From an uncultured Collinsella sp. (GTDB lineage Bacteria; Actinomycetota; Coriobacteriia; Coriobacteriales; Coriobacteriaceae): a DNA stretch of 64,000 nt. The DNA lies in assembly GCA_959026725.1 (NCBI GenBank), contig CAUFMG010000015.1:13575-77574 (forward strand), read 5' to 3'. Shown one piece after another: positions 43,283-51,820 of this stretch. The position numbers and the translations under genes are program-made. Numbering within the stretch: the stretch's first letter is position 1; every line of letters begins with the position of its first letter. Below the pieces are notes generated by a model that saw only the letters and a program-made list of their open reading frames with translations, was not told where the DNA came from and made no database searches.

Positions 43283-44136
43283 TACTGCTGCACCTCCTTG
43301 GACCTCGTGGCCTTAAGCTGGATCATGGAGATGGCCACGACCAGGATGCAGAAGATAACCGCCTTGGCCTGACCAATGCCCTGCCATGCGATACCGGCAC
43401 GCGAATAGAACGTGTTGTAGATGTTCAGGGCGAGCATCTCGGTGGAGTGCGCGGGGGCGCCGCCGGTAAGGGCGAGGTTCTGGTCGAACAGCTTAAAGCC
43501 GTTGGTGATGGACAGGAACAGGCAGATGGTGATGGTCGGCATCAGGTTAGGGATCTTAACCTTCCAAAACGTCTGCCATGCCGTAGCGCCGTCGACCTTG
43601 GCGGCCTCGATGTAGTCGGACGGAATGGACTGCAGACCAGCGATGTAGATGATCATCATGTAGCCGACCTGCTGCCACAGGGTCAGGATGATAAGGCCCC
43701 AGAAGCCAGCAGCAGAGTTAAGGGCAATGAGCTGGGCGCCCACGTTGGAGAGTAGGCAGTTGATCAGAATCTGCCAGATGTAGCCCAGCACGATGCCGCC
43801 GATCAGATTAGGCATAAAGAAGATCGTACGGAAGATATTGGTGCCCTTGAGCGCCTTGCGGGTGAGCGCCTGCGCAATGGCCAGCGCGATCACGTTGATG
43901 AGCACCGTCGACAGGAAGGCAAACGCCACGGTAAAGAAGAACGACGTGGAGAACTGCGGGTCGGTCAGTGCGCGCACGTAGTTCTCGATACCGACAAAGT
44001 GCGTATTGTTGATGGTAATAAACTGGCAGAACGAGAGATAGAAGCCCTGGATAAAGGGGATCACGAACCCGATCATAAACGCCAGGCACGTGGGCAGCAT
44101 AAAGAGCGGCCACCAGCGCTTGAGTGCTTTGCCCAT
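43282..44136 (-). CDS. Sugar ABC importer permease, MalF type
   Basis: A 284-residue permease with six helices and the EAA loop IEAAKVDGATAWQTFWKVKIPNLMPT. It belongs to the MsmF/UgpA type without the large periplasmic loop of enteric MalF. It follows the binding-protein gene across a stable hairpin. Confidence 0.93.
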   Translation of the reverse strand: MGKALKRWWPLFMLPTCLAFMIGFVIPFIQGFYLSFCQFITINNTHFVGIENYVRALTDPQFSTSFFFTVAFAFLSTVLINVIALAIAQALTRKALKGTNIFRTIFFMPNLIGGIVLGYIWQILINCLLSNVGAQLIALNSAAGFWGLIILTLWQQVGYMMIIYIAGLQSIPSDYIEAAKVDGATAWQTFWKVKIPNLMPTITICLFLSITNGFKLFDQNLALTGGAPAHSTEMLALNIYNTFYSRAGIAWQGIGQAKAVIFCILVVAISMIQLKATRSKEVQQ

Positions 44137-44156
44137 AGAAGGGTCCTTTCAATATG

Positions 44157-44192
44157 CAGGGGGCGGGCAAACCAACGTCTGCCCGCCCCCTG
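44157..44192 (-). promoter_or_regulatory. Intercistronic hairpin between binding protein and permease genes
   Basis: CAGGGGGCGGGCA (44157-44169) pairs perfectly with TGCCCGCCCCCTG (44180-44192) around a 10-nt loop, with no T-run. It likely stabilises the upstream binding-protein mRNA and lowers permease output, as known for malE-malF type operons. Confidence 0.75.
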
Positions 44193-44223
44193 TCGCTAAT
44201 CAGATAGCTTGGGCAGCAACTAC

Positions 44224-45540
44224 TTACTCGGAAGCAGCCTTCTCGGTCTTCCAGCCATCGACGAAGGCGTTCTTGACGCCGTCCCACTTGCTGTTGTCGG
44301 CAGCATAGGCGATCAGAGCCTGCTTGAGGTTCTTCTTCCACTCCTCAGAGGGGATGTAGACGAAGTCCCAAGCGACGGTCTTCTTGCCGTCCTTGGCCAT
44401 GGCGACGGCCTGCTGCGAGAAGACATTGGTGGTTTCCTTGGCGCTCTTGAACGGGGCAGTCAGACCCATCTTGTCAGCGATGATGCTGGTGGCGGTGTCA
44501 GAAGTGACGCACCAATACATGAAGTCCTCGGTGGCCTTCTGGGCATCCTCGGAAGCCTGGGAGCTGACGCACCAGTAGTTCTCGCCGCCGGAGCACAGGC
44601 CCTGGTTCTCCTCGCCGTCGACACCGATGTAGATGGGCATCATGCCAATCTGATCGTCGGTCATGCCGGCCTTGACGAGGTCAGAGTAGGCCCAGGAGCC
44701 GTTCTGATAGAAGACGGCCTTGCCGGTTGCGAACTCGTTGGTGGCGTCGTCACCGGTCTTGGAGGCGAGCTGCGAAGGATCGCAGGTGGAGTCGGTGATG
44801 TACAGGTCGAAGATCTGCTTAAAGTTGTCGAGATACTCGCCCTTGATCTCGTCGTCCTCCTGGTTGTGCTCCTTCTCGAACTCGTAGTAGAGCGGGAGGT
44901 TGGCGAGGTGGGTGGTGTAGCGCCAGCTGGAGGAGTCATCCATGCCGGCGGAAGTGAAGGCACCGTCAACGCCGAGCTCGTCCTTGCGGGCCTGGATGTC
45001 ATCGGCGCAAGCCTTCAGCTTGTCGAAGGAGTTGATGTCCTCGGCCTTGTAGCCAGCCTTCTCGAGCAGCTGCTTGTTGTAGATGATGCCGTAGCTCTCC
45101 TGGACCCAGTCGATACCCAGATCCTTGCCATCGGACTGCAGAGCCAGGGAGTCGTCGATGAGCTCACCGCGGAGCTTGGTATCGGACAGGTCGGCGCAGT
45201 AATCCTTCCAGTTCTTAAGGCCGGTGGGGCCGTTGACCTGGAACAGGGTCGGAGCGGAGCTCTTGGACATCTCGGACTTGAGCTTCTCCTCGTAGGTGTT
45301 GGAGGCAGCGGTCACGATCTTGACCTCGACGCCCTTCTCCTTCTTATAGGCCTTGGCGATCTCCTTCCACTCCTTGTCGACCTCGGGCTTGAATTGGAGG
45401 AAGTAGACCTCGGCAGCGTCACCAGAAGCAGAGGAGCCGGAGCCGGCAGAACCACCGCAGCCCACGAGACCCAGACCAAGAACCGCAGCCGCGGAACCAG
45501 CAAAGCCCAGGAACTGCCTTCTGCTCATTTCGTTCTTCAT
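44224..45540 (-). CDS. Sugar ABC importer substrate-binding lipoprotein
   Basis: A 438-residue extracellular solute-binding protein, family 1 (MalE/MsmE-like). The N-terminus combines a twin-arginine motif (SRRQFLGFAG) with a lipobox (LGLVGC), then a Gly/Ser linker, so it is a membrane-anchored lipoprotein perhaps exported by Tat. The mature part is acidic, with QVNGPTGLKNW and GKAVFYQNGSWAYSDL typical of oligosaccharide binders. Substrate is probably maltose or maltodextrin because its operators match malQ; this is inference. Start ATG 45540 has GGGTGG upstream. Confidence 0.9.
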   Translation of the reverse strand: MKNEMSRRQFLGFAGSAAAVLGLGLVGCGGSAGSGSSASGDAAEVYFLQFKPEVDKEWKEIAKAYKKEKGVEVKIVTAASNTYEEKLKSEMSKSSAPTLFQVNGPTGLKNWKDYCADLSDTKLRGELIDDSLALQSDGKDLGIDWVQESYGIIYNKQLLEKAGYKAEDINSFDKLKACADDIQARKDELGVDGAFTSAGMDDSSSWRYTTHLANLPLYYEFEKEHNQEDDEIKGEYLDNFKQIFDLYITDSTCDPSQLASKTGDDATNEFATGKAVFYQNGSWAYSDLVKAGMTDDQIGMMPIYIGVDGEENQGLCSGGENYWCVSSQASEDAQKATEDFMYWCVTSDTATSIIADKMGLTAPFKSAKETTNVFSQQAVAMAKDGKKTVAWDFVYIPSEEWKKNLKQALIAYAADNSKWDGVKNAFVDGWKTEKAASE

Positions 45541-45648
45541 TACAATCCACCCTTTCACACCGTGGCGGCACCCTTTGCCGCCGCCTTCGGAGATTGGCTC
45601 GGGGACTTTGCCCCTTTTGCTGATTTGTACGATACGCTATTTGGCTAG

Positions 45649-45666
45649 TTGTTTGAACAAGTATTA
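45649..45666 (-). promoter_or_regulatory. ABC operon promoter -10 and operator
   Basis: On the minus strand a -10 TAATAC (45661-45666) is followed directly by TTGTTCAAACAA (45649-45660), a near-perfect palindrome overlapping the transcription start. It is one of five sites of the TTGTTTAAACAA type in the window. Confidence 0.6.
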
Positions 45667-45685
45667 CTAGAGCGGTAGAAAAACT

Positions 45686-45700
45686 TCGGTGAACGGTAAT
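45686..45700 (-). promoter_or_regulatory. Shared upstream motif, copy 3 (ACCGTTCACCGA)
   Basis: On the coding strand ATTACCGTTCACCGA lies 146 bp before the binding-protein start and about 19 bp upstream of the -10, where an activator or -35 element would be. Confidence 0.45.
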
Positions 45701-45723
45701 TTCAACTTGATACTTGACAAGTT

Positions 45724-45735
45724 TTGTATAAACAA
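45724..45735 (-). promoter_or_regulatory. Upstream operator TTGTATAAACAA
   Basis: A second TTGTTTAAACAA-type site 75 bp from the first, suitable for loop-type or cooperative binding. The 306-bp gap 45541-45846 holds these sites and the terminator that follows. Confidence 0.5.
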
Positions 45736-45753
45736 TTATTTGTTATCGAATGC

Positions 45754-45810
45754 AGAGAAAACGCCCGGTCAAGCCGATGCGTCGTCGGTTTGACCGGGCG
45801 TTTTCTCTTT
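45754..45810 (-). terminator. Bidirectional intrinsic terminator
   Basis: AGAGAAAACGCCCGGTCAA pairs with TTGACCGGGCGTTTTCTCT, with extra pairing of the inner CCGA/TCGG. It ends the GntR gene on the minus strand and insulates the ABC promoter. Confidence 0.85.
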
Positions 45811-45846
45811 GAGGGCATGAGTCTCGTCAGGCTGCGAGCTAGCCGG

Positions 45847-46566
45847 CTATCGCTTGGAATTGACGCGGTAATGGAAGATCTCGGGGTGTGTGCGAGTGTG
45901 CGTCACCTCAAACAAGATGCCATCCGAGGTGTACGACTGACTCTCCATGACGGCAACGCAGTTGTATTTGCCGAGGTCAAGATAGCTGCAGTCTTCATCG
46001 TTGGCGAGCTCGACACTCACCGTACGACGGCTCGCCATCACTTTGACACCGCGCTTGTGCTCCAGATAGCCGTAAATAGAATCTGCCGCGATCTCGGGGG
46101 TCAGGCCCTTGGCGATCGACGCCAAAAAATAGCCATGGTCCACTTGGCGCGCGTTGCCGTTGAGGCTTCGGACACGCACTACGCGAATAAGCTCCTCGCC
46201 CACCCTAAAGCCCAGGCGACGAGAGAGCTGCTCGGTGCAGACCAGATGTTCAAAAGACTTAACGTCCGTCGATGCAACGGCATTGTTGCGCTTTGCAAAC
46301 TCGCCAAACGACTCAACCTCTTCGAGTGCGCCCAACATGTCGGTTTCGCCCTTAAGCCAAATAACGCGCACGCCCTTGCCGTGTATGGGCTGCACAAACA
46401 TCCCGTCGGCCAGCATGCTCAAAGCGCGGCGGACGGTATTGCGCGTGCAGCCAAATTCCGCGGTCAGTTCGGCTTCGGTTGGCAGCATCTCCTGAAACGC
46501 ATAGGTCCCATTAATGATGCGCGAGCGTATTTCTCGGTAGATTCCTTCGTATATCGCTTTTGGCAT
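45847..46566 (-). CDS. GntR/HutC-family regulator, TreR-like, of the maltose genes
   Basis: A 239-residue regulator with a winged helix MLPTEAELTAEFGCTRNTVRRALSMLADGMFVQPIHGKGVRV and a UTRA effector domain, resembling Gram-positive TreR-type repressors that sense a disaccharide phosphate. It is divergent from the PTS-HAD gene, with two TTGTTTAAAC sites between them, and adjacent to the ABC operon with two more. Start ATG 46566 (MPKAIYEGIYREIRSRI) has AGAGGTGA upstream. Confidence 0.88.
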   Translation of the reverse strand: MPKAIYEGIYREIRSRIINGTYAFQEMLPTEAELTAEFGCTRNTVRRALSMLADGMFVQPIHGKGVRVIWLKGETDMLGALEEVESFGEFAKRNNAVASTDVKSFEHLVCTEQLSRRLGFRVGEELIRVVRVRSLNGNARQVDHGYFLASIAKGLTPEIAADSIYGYLEHKRGVKVMASRRTVSVELANDEDCSYLDLGKYNCVAVMESQSYTSDGILFEVTHTRTHPEIFHYRVNSKR

Positions 46567-46620
46567 TGTTTCACCTCTACATTGTTCATTACCGGCTAGG
46601 CACGATAGCATTTCTTAAAG

Positions 46621-46632
46621 TTGTTTAAACTG
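46621..46632. promoter_or_regulatory. Operator TTGTTTAAACTG, regulator side
   Basis: It lies 55 bp upstream of the GntR start codon in the 229-bp divergent gap and probably gives autoregulation. Confidence 0.55.
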
Positions 46633-46729
46633 AATATCGGTAAAGCGACAGGATTTAACCGTTGACGGTTTCTGTCATGCCCAAATCGGTTTCGCTCAAA
46701 ACTGCCGGTACGACAATCGTCCGGTCCTC

Positions 46730-46754
46730 TACAATGAATCCATTGTTTAAACGT
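46730..46754 (+). promoter_or_regulatory. PTS-HAD promoter -10 and operator
   Basis: A -10 TACAAT (46730-46735) is followed by TTGTTTAAACGT (46743-46754) overlapping the expected start site. No convincing -35 was seen. Confidence 0.55.
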
Positions 46755-46795
46755 TTCCCCACGCGCAACGCGCCTCGATATTCGGAAGGCAGAAC

Positions 46796-49246
46796 ATGCT
46801 GCAAAAAATCCAACGCTTTGGCGGGGCAATGTTCGCGCCCGCCATGCTGTTTTCTATATCAGGCCTCATGGTCGGCGTCTCCGCTCTCGCAACGACTGCG
46901 GACATCGTCGGCGATCTCGCCGTATACGGAACCCCTTGGTACGCTTTTTGGACCATCATCCAACGCGGCTCGTGGACGGTCTTTAAACGCCTCCCGCTCC
47001 TTTTTGCCGTAGCGCTGCCCATCGGTCTTGCCCAAAAACAACCGGCTCGTTGCTGCCTCGAGGCTCTCGTCGCCTATTTTGCCTACTGCTTCTTTTTGAG
47101 CGAGATCATTAAGCTGAGCGGAGACAACCTTGGACTTGAGTACCCGTCATCTTTGACCTCCGCCAGCGGTATCACCGTCATCGACGGCATCAAGACGCTC
47201 GACACCGGCATTATCGGCCCGCTGGCGGTATCGGCAACCGTCGTCGCCATCCATGACCGCTTCTACGATGCCAAAATTCCCGATTGGCTCGGCACCTTCT
47301 CGGGCTCCTCGCTGGTCTACCTCATCAGCTTTTTTGCCGTGTTTGCCCTTGCCGCTATCTCGGCCGCCATCGTGCCCTACGTATACGATGTAACTGATAC
47401 GCTGCGTCACGCGCTTGCAGGCATCGGTCCCTTTGGCGTGGGCATCTTTGTCTTTTTAGAACGAGCACTCGAGCCCTTTGGCCTGCACCACCTGCTCTAC
47501 ATGCCGATCTACTACGACAACCTGGTCATTAACGACGGCATCTACGCCACGTGGAGCAGTTTGCTCCCCATCCTCTCCCATAGCACGCGCCCCCTTAATG
47601 AACTTGCGCCGTGGGCCGGTTTTACCGCCACCGGCTGGGTCAAGCTCTTTGGCCTTCCTGCCATCGCAGCTGCGTTCTACTCCACCGCAAAACCCGAGCG
47701 CCGCGCCGGCCTCAGGGTCATCCTTGCTCCCGCCATCATCGCCTCGGTGGTTTGCGGCGTTACCGAGCCACTCGAGTTTCTCTTTATGTTCACCCACCCC
47801 GGGCTCTTTTTGCTCTACGCCGTCTTATCGTCTTGCCTTGCCACAACCATGAATCTCTTTGGCATCGTCGGCATCTTCTCGGGCGGCCTGATGGAGATGG
47901 CAGCCTTCAACTTTATTCCGCTCATGCGCACGCATGCCGGTGCCTATCTTTTGGCGCTCGGTATCGGCCTTGCCTTTAGCCTCATCTTTTTTGTTAGTTT
48001 TCGAGCACTCATCTTGGTCTATGACCTTAAGACACCGGGCCGCGAGGATCATGTTGCCAATCGCGCGGCAATCGATTGTTTAACGGGAAGCGACTTTGCC
48101 AAAGAGCAATCCCCCAATGACGAGGTCGATAGTCGATCCGATCAAGATCACGTCCTCGCTGAGCGGGTAATTCAGCTTTTAGGTGGCGTTGGCAATATCG
48201 TGGGCGCAACCAACTGCGCCACGCGCCTGCGCGTCGAGGTCGCAGACCCTTCCATCGTTGCAGATAACGCGTCGTTTGTCGCGGTGGGCGCCAAGGGCCT
48301 CATCATTACGGGCAAGACCGCCCAGGTGGTCATCGGCATCTCCGTTCCCCGCGTTAAAGAGCATTTTGACCAGATCATGGGCCTCGAGCCGGAATTTGTG
48401 CCCACCACCTCGGCCTCCCCTGCCGCCAGCGCAGCCCATAAGCGCGGCTCTATTTGCTTCTTCGATATCGACGGAACGCTCGCCTGGCAAGACCCCAGGC
48501 TCGCCCAAGACCTTCCCGAAGACGAGCGGGACCTCTCCCCCTATCCCAACGAGGCGGTTTCGCAGGCAATCCGCGAGTTTGTCGCCAACGGCAACATGGC
48601 CTTTATCTGCACGGGACGCACCCTGAGCTGCATCCACCCCAAACTTCTTGAGCTGCCTTGGACCGGCATCGTCTGTCTTGCGGGCGGTTACGCCGAGATC
48701 AACGGACACGCAATTCGCGATCTGTCGATGACGCCCAGTATGCTGCAGCGTCTTGCCCCCTACCTTGAGCAATCGGGCGAGGTCATCCGCTTTGAGGGCC
48801 TCAACGGCGTCGTGCGCATGAGTGCCGATGCGCCCGATGCTCCCGGATACGCGCGCACCCTGGGCGACGCAGTCACGCAGCTGCAACATTACAGTGTCTA
48901 CAAGATCTTGATGTCTACATCGCTCGCCAACCACATCGCTCAAGATAAGACACTTGAGCCGCTGCTGTGCTTTAACGAGCTCGAACTCGAGGTGACCGAA
49001 ATCTCGCCCCGCGAATGCACGAAGCGCGGGGGCATCCAGTCTGTACTCGACGCCCTCGACCCCCACCACGGAACCGTATACGGCATTGGCGACGCCAGCA
49101 ATGACGTCTCGCTGATGAACGCCGTCGATGTCGGTATCGCCATGGGCAATGCGCCGGACTATCTCAAGGATAAGGCCGATTACGTGACCGACACCGTCGA
49201 TCACGACGGTGTCGTTGCGGCGCTCGAGCATTTTAGGCTGATTTAG
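46796..49246 (+). CDS. PTS glucose-family EIICB fused to a Cof-type HAD phosphatase
   Basis: One 816-residue polypeptide with three parts. Residues 1 to about 410 are a membrane EIIC of the glucose/maltose family (NAGAM-like GGAMFAPAMLFSISGLMVG, the GVTEPLEFLFMF substrate signature, about ten helices). Residues about 440-525 are EIIB with the phosphocysteine Cys474 in GATNCATRLRVEV. Residues about 550-816 are a HAD hydrolase with all four motifs: DIDGT (Asp557), CTGRT, a lysine in ECTKRGG, and GDASNDVSLM. No EIIA is present. I infer uptake with phosphorylation, then dephosphorylation of the product (maltose 6'-P or similar) in the same protein, giving free sugar for MalQ. ATG 46796 has GGAAGG upstream. 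Confidence 0.88.
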   Translation: MLQKIQRFGGAMFAPAMLFSISGLMVGVSALATTADIVGDLAVYGTPWYAFWTIIQRGSWTVFKRLPLLFAVALPIGLAQKQPARCCLEALVAYFAYCFFLSEIIKLSGDNLGLEYPSSLTSASGITVIDGIKTLDTGIIGPLAVSATVVAIHDRFYDAKIPDWLGTFSGSSLVYLISFFAVFALAAISAAIVPYVYDVTDTLRHALAGIGPFGVGIFVFLERALEPFGLHHLLYMPIYYDNLVINDGIYATWSSLLPILSHSTRPLNELAPWAGFTATGWVKLFGLPAIAAAFYSTAKPERRAGLRVILAPAIIASVVCGVTEPLEFLFMFTHPGLFLLYAVLSSCLATTMNLFGIVGIFSGGLMEMAAFNFIPLMRTHAGAYLLALGIGLAFSLIFFVSFRALILVYDLKTPGREDHVANRAAIDCLTGSDFAKEQSPNDEVDSRSDQDHVLAERVIQLLGGVGNIVGATNCATRLRVEVADPSIVADNASFVAVGAKGLIITGKTAQVVIGISVPRVKEHFDQIMGLEPEFVPTTSASPAASAAHKRGSICFFDIDGTLAWQDPRLAQDLPEDERDLSPYPNEAVSQAIREFVANGNMAFICTGRTLSCIHPKLLELPWTGIVCLAGGYAEINGHAIRDLSMTPSMLQRLAPYLEQSGEVIRFEGLNGVVRMSADAPDAPGYARTLGDAVTQLQHYSVYKILMSTSLANHIAQDKTLEPLLCFNELELEVTEISPRECTKRGGIQSVLDALDPHHGTVYGIGDASNDVSLMNAVDVGIAMGNAPDYLKDKADYVTDTVDHDGVVAALEHFRLI

Positions 49247-49359
49247 GCGCGCTCCATCAAACGCACGCCCGTTGTCCTAAATCGCCAAAACTGCCGCGCC
49301 AAACGCCCTGATGTGGCAATATGTTATCTGCATATTGCATCAACGCAACCTCAGAAAGA

Positions 49360-50385
49360 ATGCGAGAACCCGTGTCCAGTCCGTTTACCAGCTTTTTAGC
49401 CCAGCACTTTGACCAGATTAACGACTATCTGGCCACGTTCTTTGACGGACAGGCGGCCTCTGCCGATATCGAGCGCTACCTGTACGCGCCGCTCTCGACT
49501 TTTACGGCCAACGCCGGCAAGCGCCACCGCCCGCTTATCTGCATGCTCGCCGCAACCGCAGTGGGCGGCAGCTTTGAGAGCGCCCGCAGCGCCGCGGCAG
49601 CTATCGAGCATTTCCAGTCGGGCGCGCTAATCCACGACGACATCGCCGACAACGGACAGCTTCGTCGAGGCAAGCCCTGCATGCACCTTACCGAGGGCAC
49701 GGGCCTTGCCATCAATTGTGGCGACCTGGCGCTCACCATGGTCACCAAGACGGTTCTCGACGACCCTACGCTGGAGTCCGACGTGAAGCTGCGCGTGCTC
49801 CACGAGCTTACCGAGATGATCGTCCGCACCATCGAGGGTCAAGCGCTCGACCTGGGTTGGGTCCGTGACGGGCGCTTTGATATCTCGGTTGATGACTACC
49901 TGGACATGGCGACGCACAAGACTGCGTTTTACAGCGGAGCCACGCCGCTTGCCGCCGGAGCCATTATCGGCGGCGGCAGCGATGAGCAAATCGAAGCGCT
50001 GCGCGCCTTTGGCCTGCACACAGGCCTTGCCTTTCAGATTCAGGACGACCTGCTCAACCTTGTCGGCAATAAGGAAGCCGCCAACAAGGACTTCCGCACC
50101 GACATCACCGAGGGCAAGCGCACGCTTGTCGCTGTACATGCCCTCTCTGATGAGCGCCACCACGACGAGGTCGAGGCGATTCTTTCCTCGGGCACCGATG
50201 ATCCCGCGCAGCTCGCACGCGCCGTGGAGATCTTCCAGGAGACCGGCTCCATCGATTACGCCCACACTTACGCGCTCGACCTGACCGCTAAGGCCAAAGC
50301 GGCCATCGAGAACGTTGAGCTTGATCCGCACGCACGCGAGCTGTTCCTCTCCATGGCAGATTTCTTTGTGGAGCGCCTTAACTAA
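49360..50385 (+). CDS. Polyprenyl diphosphate synthase (geranylgeranyl/short-chain type)
   Basis: A trans-prenyltransferase adding isopentenyl units to allylic diphosphates. The first aspartate motif is HDDIADNGQLRRGKP, the second QIQDDLLNLVGNKE with Asn in place of the last Asp. GKRHRPLICMLA and GKRTLVAVHAL are also conserved. About 341 residues. The start is uncertain: ATG 49360 has poor ribosome-site spacing and GTG 49372 is possible. Product may feed quinone or undecaprenyl-type lipids; chain length cannot be told by eye. Confidence 0.87.
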   Translation: MREPVSSPFTSFLAQHFDQINDYLATFFDGQAASADIERYLYAPLSTFTANAGKRHRPLICMLAATAVGGSFESARSAAAAIEHFQSGALIHDDIADNGQLRRGKPCMHLTEGTGLAINCGDLALTMVTKTVLDDPTLESDVKLRVLHELTEMIVRTIEGQALDLGWVRDGRFDISVDDYLDMATHKTAFYSGATPLAAGAIIGGGSDEQIEALRAFGLHTGLAFQIQDDLLNLVGNKEAANKDFRTDITEGKRTLVAVHALSDERHHDEVEAILSSGTDDPAQLARAVEIFQETGSIDYAHTYALDLTAKAKAAIENVELDPHARELFLSMADFFVERLN

Positions 50386-50523
50386 CGGGGGTTATAAAAC
50401 CTGTCAGCAGCATATTTAGGCACAACTTGCTACACTGTTGAGTGCATGTTTATGCATCCCTTTGCGTTGTCTATCCGACAGACGCTCAAATAGTACGAAT
50501 GGTACGCCGAAAGGGGTTCGTTC

Positions 50524-51429
50524 ATGGAACCTATTACAACGGGCATGCAAGGAGCAGCCGTCGAGGACGTGCAGTCTCGTCTCCTGCAGCTCGGCTACAC
50601 GATTGATGCCGCCGAAGTCACCGACAAGTACTTTGGAGCCACCACTGAGCAGGCCGTCAGCACCTTCAGGCTCGACAGCGGCCTTGCTGCCGGTCATGCC
50701 GTCGATATCCCCTGCTGGAGCGCCCTTGTAGACGCTTCGTATAAGCTGGGCGACCGCACTCTCTATCTGCGCATGCCCAATTTCCATGGCGCCGATGTGC
50801 AGGCCCTGCAGCGCGCTCTCAACGTTTTGGGCTTTGCCTGCGGTGAGGACGACGGCTATTTTGGCCCGCACACCGAGGCCGCTCTGCAGCAGTTCCAGGA
50901 AAATGTTGGCCTGTTTGCCGATGGCATGGCGTTCCAGGATACCTACGCCTATATCAACCGCTTGCATCACGTGTGGGAGGGCAAGCCCTCGGTTACCGAG
51001 GCCGAGTCGCGCATCGGTTTTGCCCGCGCCGCCAACGTGCTCGAGCGCTTCCAGATTGCCGTTATCGGCGAGGACCCCATCGCACGCAGCGTTGCGTCGC
51101 GCATGTGGAATATCGCCACGGCAACGACCGACAACAGCGGCATGATGCTCTGCGACTCCGAGGTCCCAACCGACGTTGACCTGGTGCTCGAGATCGCAAG
51201 CGATGAGCTGCCCGCCGACGCCGCACCGCGCGCCACGATTGCCCTCGCCGAGTGCCACAACCTGGCCCAGCGCATCCGCACTGCCAATGTCGCCGCGCAG
51301 CAGAAGCCGGCTCGCATTCGCATTGAGCTCACGGGCATGACGCGCTACAACGGCACCTTCACGGCCAGCGACGCGCAGACACTCGCCGTACGCCTGCTCG
51401 ATGGCGTTTGCGATGCCCTCGCAGATTAG
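50524..51429 (+). CDS. CwlM-like protein: two peptidoglycan-binding domains plus a degenerate amidase-like domain
   Basis: A 301-residue protein without signal peptide. Two PG_binding_1 repeats occupy residues 1-60 and 75-150 (VQSRLLQLGYTID, VQALQRALNVLGFACGEDDGYFG). From memory, KLGDRTLY...DVQALQ...LGF..G..DGYFG closely follows the start of mycobacterial CwlM, a cytoplasmic activator of peptidoglycan synthesis. The C-terminal half (about 160-301) sits where CwlM has its amidase_3 domain, but I see no zinc-ligand motifs. An enzyme role is unlikely; a regulatory role is inference. Start ATG 50524 has AAAGGGG upstream. Confidence 0.65.
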   Translation: MEPITTGMQGAAVEDVQSRLLQLGYTIDAAEVTDKYFGATTEQAVSTFRLDSGLAAGHAVDIPCWSALVDASYKLGDRTLYLRMPNFHGADVQALQRALNVLGFACGEDDGYFGPHTEAALQQFQENVGLFADGMAFQDTYAYINRLHHVWEGKPSVTEAESRIGFARAANVLERFQIAVIGEDPIARSVASRMWNIATATTDNSGMMLCDSEVPTDVDLVLEIASDELPADAAPRATIALAECHNLAQRIRTANVAAQQKPARIRIELTGMTRYNGTFTASDAQTLAVRLLDGVCDALAD

Positions 51430-51467
51430 GTAAACTAAACGAGTTGCTTTTGGGCAACACCACACAT

Positions 51468-51542
51468 TGGGACGTAGTTCAACGGTAGAACTCCGGTTTT
51501 TGGTGCCGGCTGTTGGGGGTTCGAATCCCTCCGTCCCAGCCA
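51468..51542 (+). tRNA. tRNA-Gln (TTG), CCA encoded
   Basis: A full cloverleaf: acceptor TGGGACG with CGTCCCA, D arm GTTC/GAAC, anticodon stem CCGGT/GCCGG with loop TTTTGGT (anticodon TTG, reads CAA), T arm GGGGG-TTCGAAT-CCCTC, discriminator G, then CCA. A terminator follows. Confidence 0.96.
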
Positions 51543-51551
51543 TTAAAACTG

Positions 51552-51586
51552 AGCGCCCTGAGCCCATAACGGCCCAGGGCGCTTTT
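51552..51586 (+). terminator. Terminator after tRNA-Gln
   Basis: AGCGCCCTG pairs with CAGGGCGCT, with an inner GCC/GGC, followed by TTTT. Confidence 0.85.
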
Positions 51587-51591
51587 ATGTG

Positions 51592-51630
51592 GGCAAGCGG
51601 AGGGATTCGAACCCGCAAGGGTGCGAAGCC
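51592..51630 (-). pseudogene. 3' tRNA fragment (Ser-like T arm and acceptor end)
   Basis: On the minus strand GGGTTCGAATCCCTCCGC followed by TTGCCCACA looks like the T loop and 3' end of a tRNA-Ser. No 5' half, D arm or anticodon arm follows it, and the T stem has a mismatch. It may be a recombination remnant of an element that once used a tRNA as target. The gap 51543-51963 (421 bp) also holds a half Family B and a Family C element. Confidence 0.45.
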
Positions 51631-51736
51631 GAGGAAACGCGAAGGCGCCCCAAGCCCATTAGGACCAAGAGCGCCTAACATCAAGAAAATATCAGCCCCG
51701 TTCCGAAAAGCGAGCCGTCATCTACAAAATGGCGTG

Positions 51737-51798
51737 TGGCCCCGACGGGCCGGGCATTAAGTTTGTCGCGAGTTCCGCACGAACAGGAGGCCACTTAA
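51737..51798. repeat. Family B palindrome B2, left half only
   Basis: It carries GGGCATTAAGTTTGTCGCG then AGTTCCGCACG, and AGGCCACTTAA, as in B4, but stops in the inner loop. The right half (GTGGCCT..., GCAGGACTGT) is absent. The next sequence leads into a Family C element. Confidence 0.75.
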
Positions 51799-51820
51799 CC
51801 TCGATGTTTTGGACGTGACA

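Noticed and set aside
50416..51684. A 422-codon minus-strand frame beginning near the tRNA region
   Set aside because: It runs antisense through tRNA-Gln and the CwlM-like gene; its start has the usual spurious peptide made by antisense tRNA sequence.
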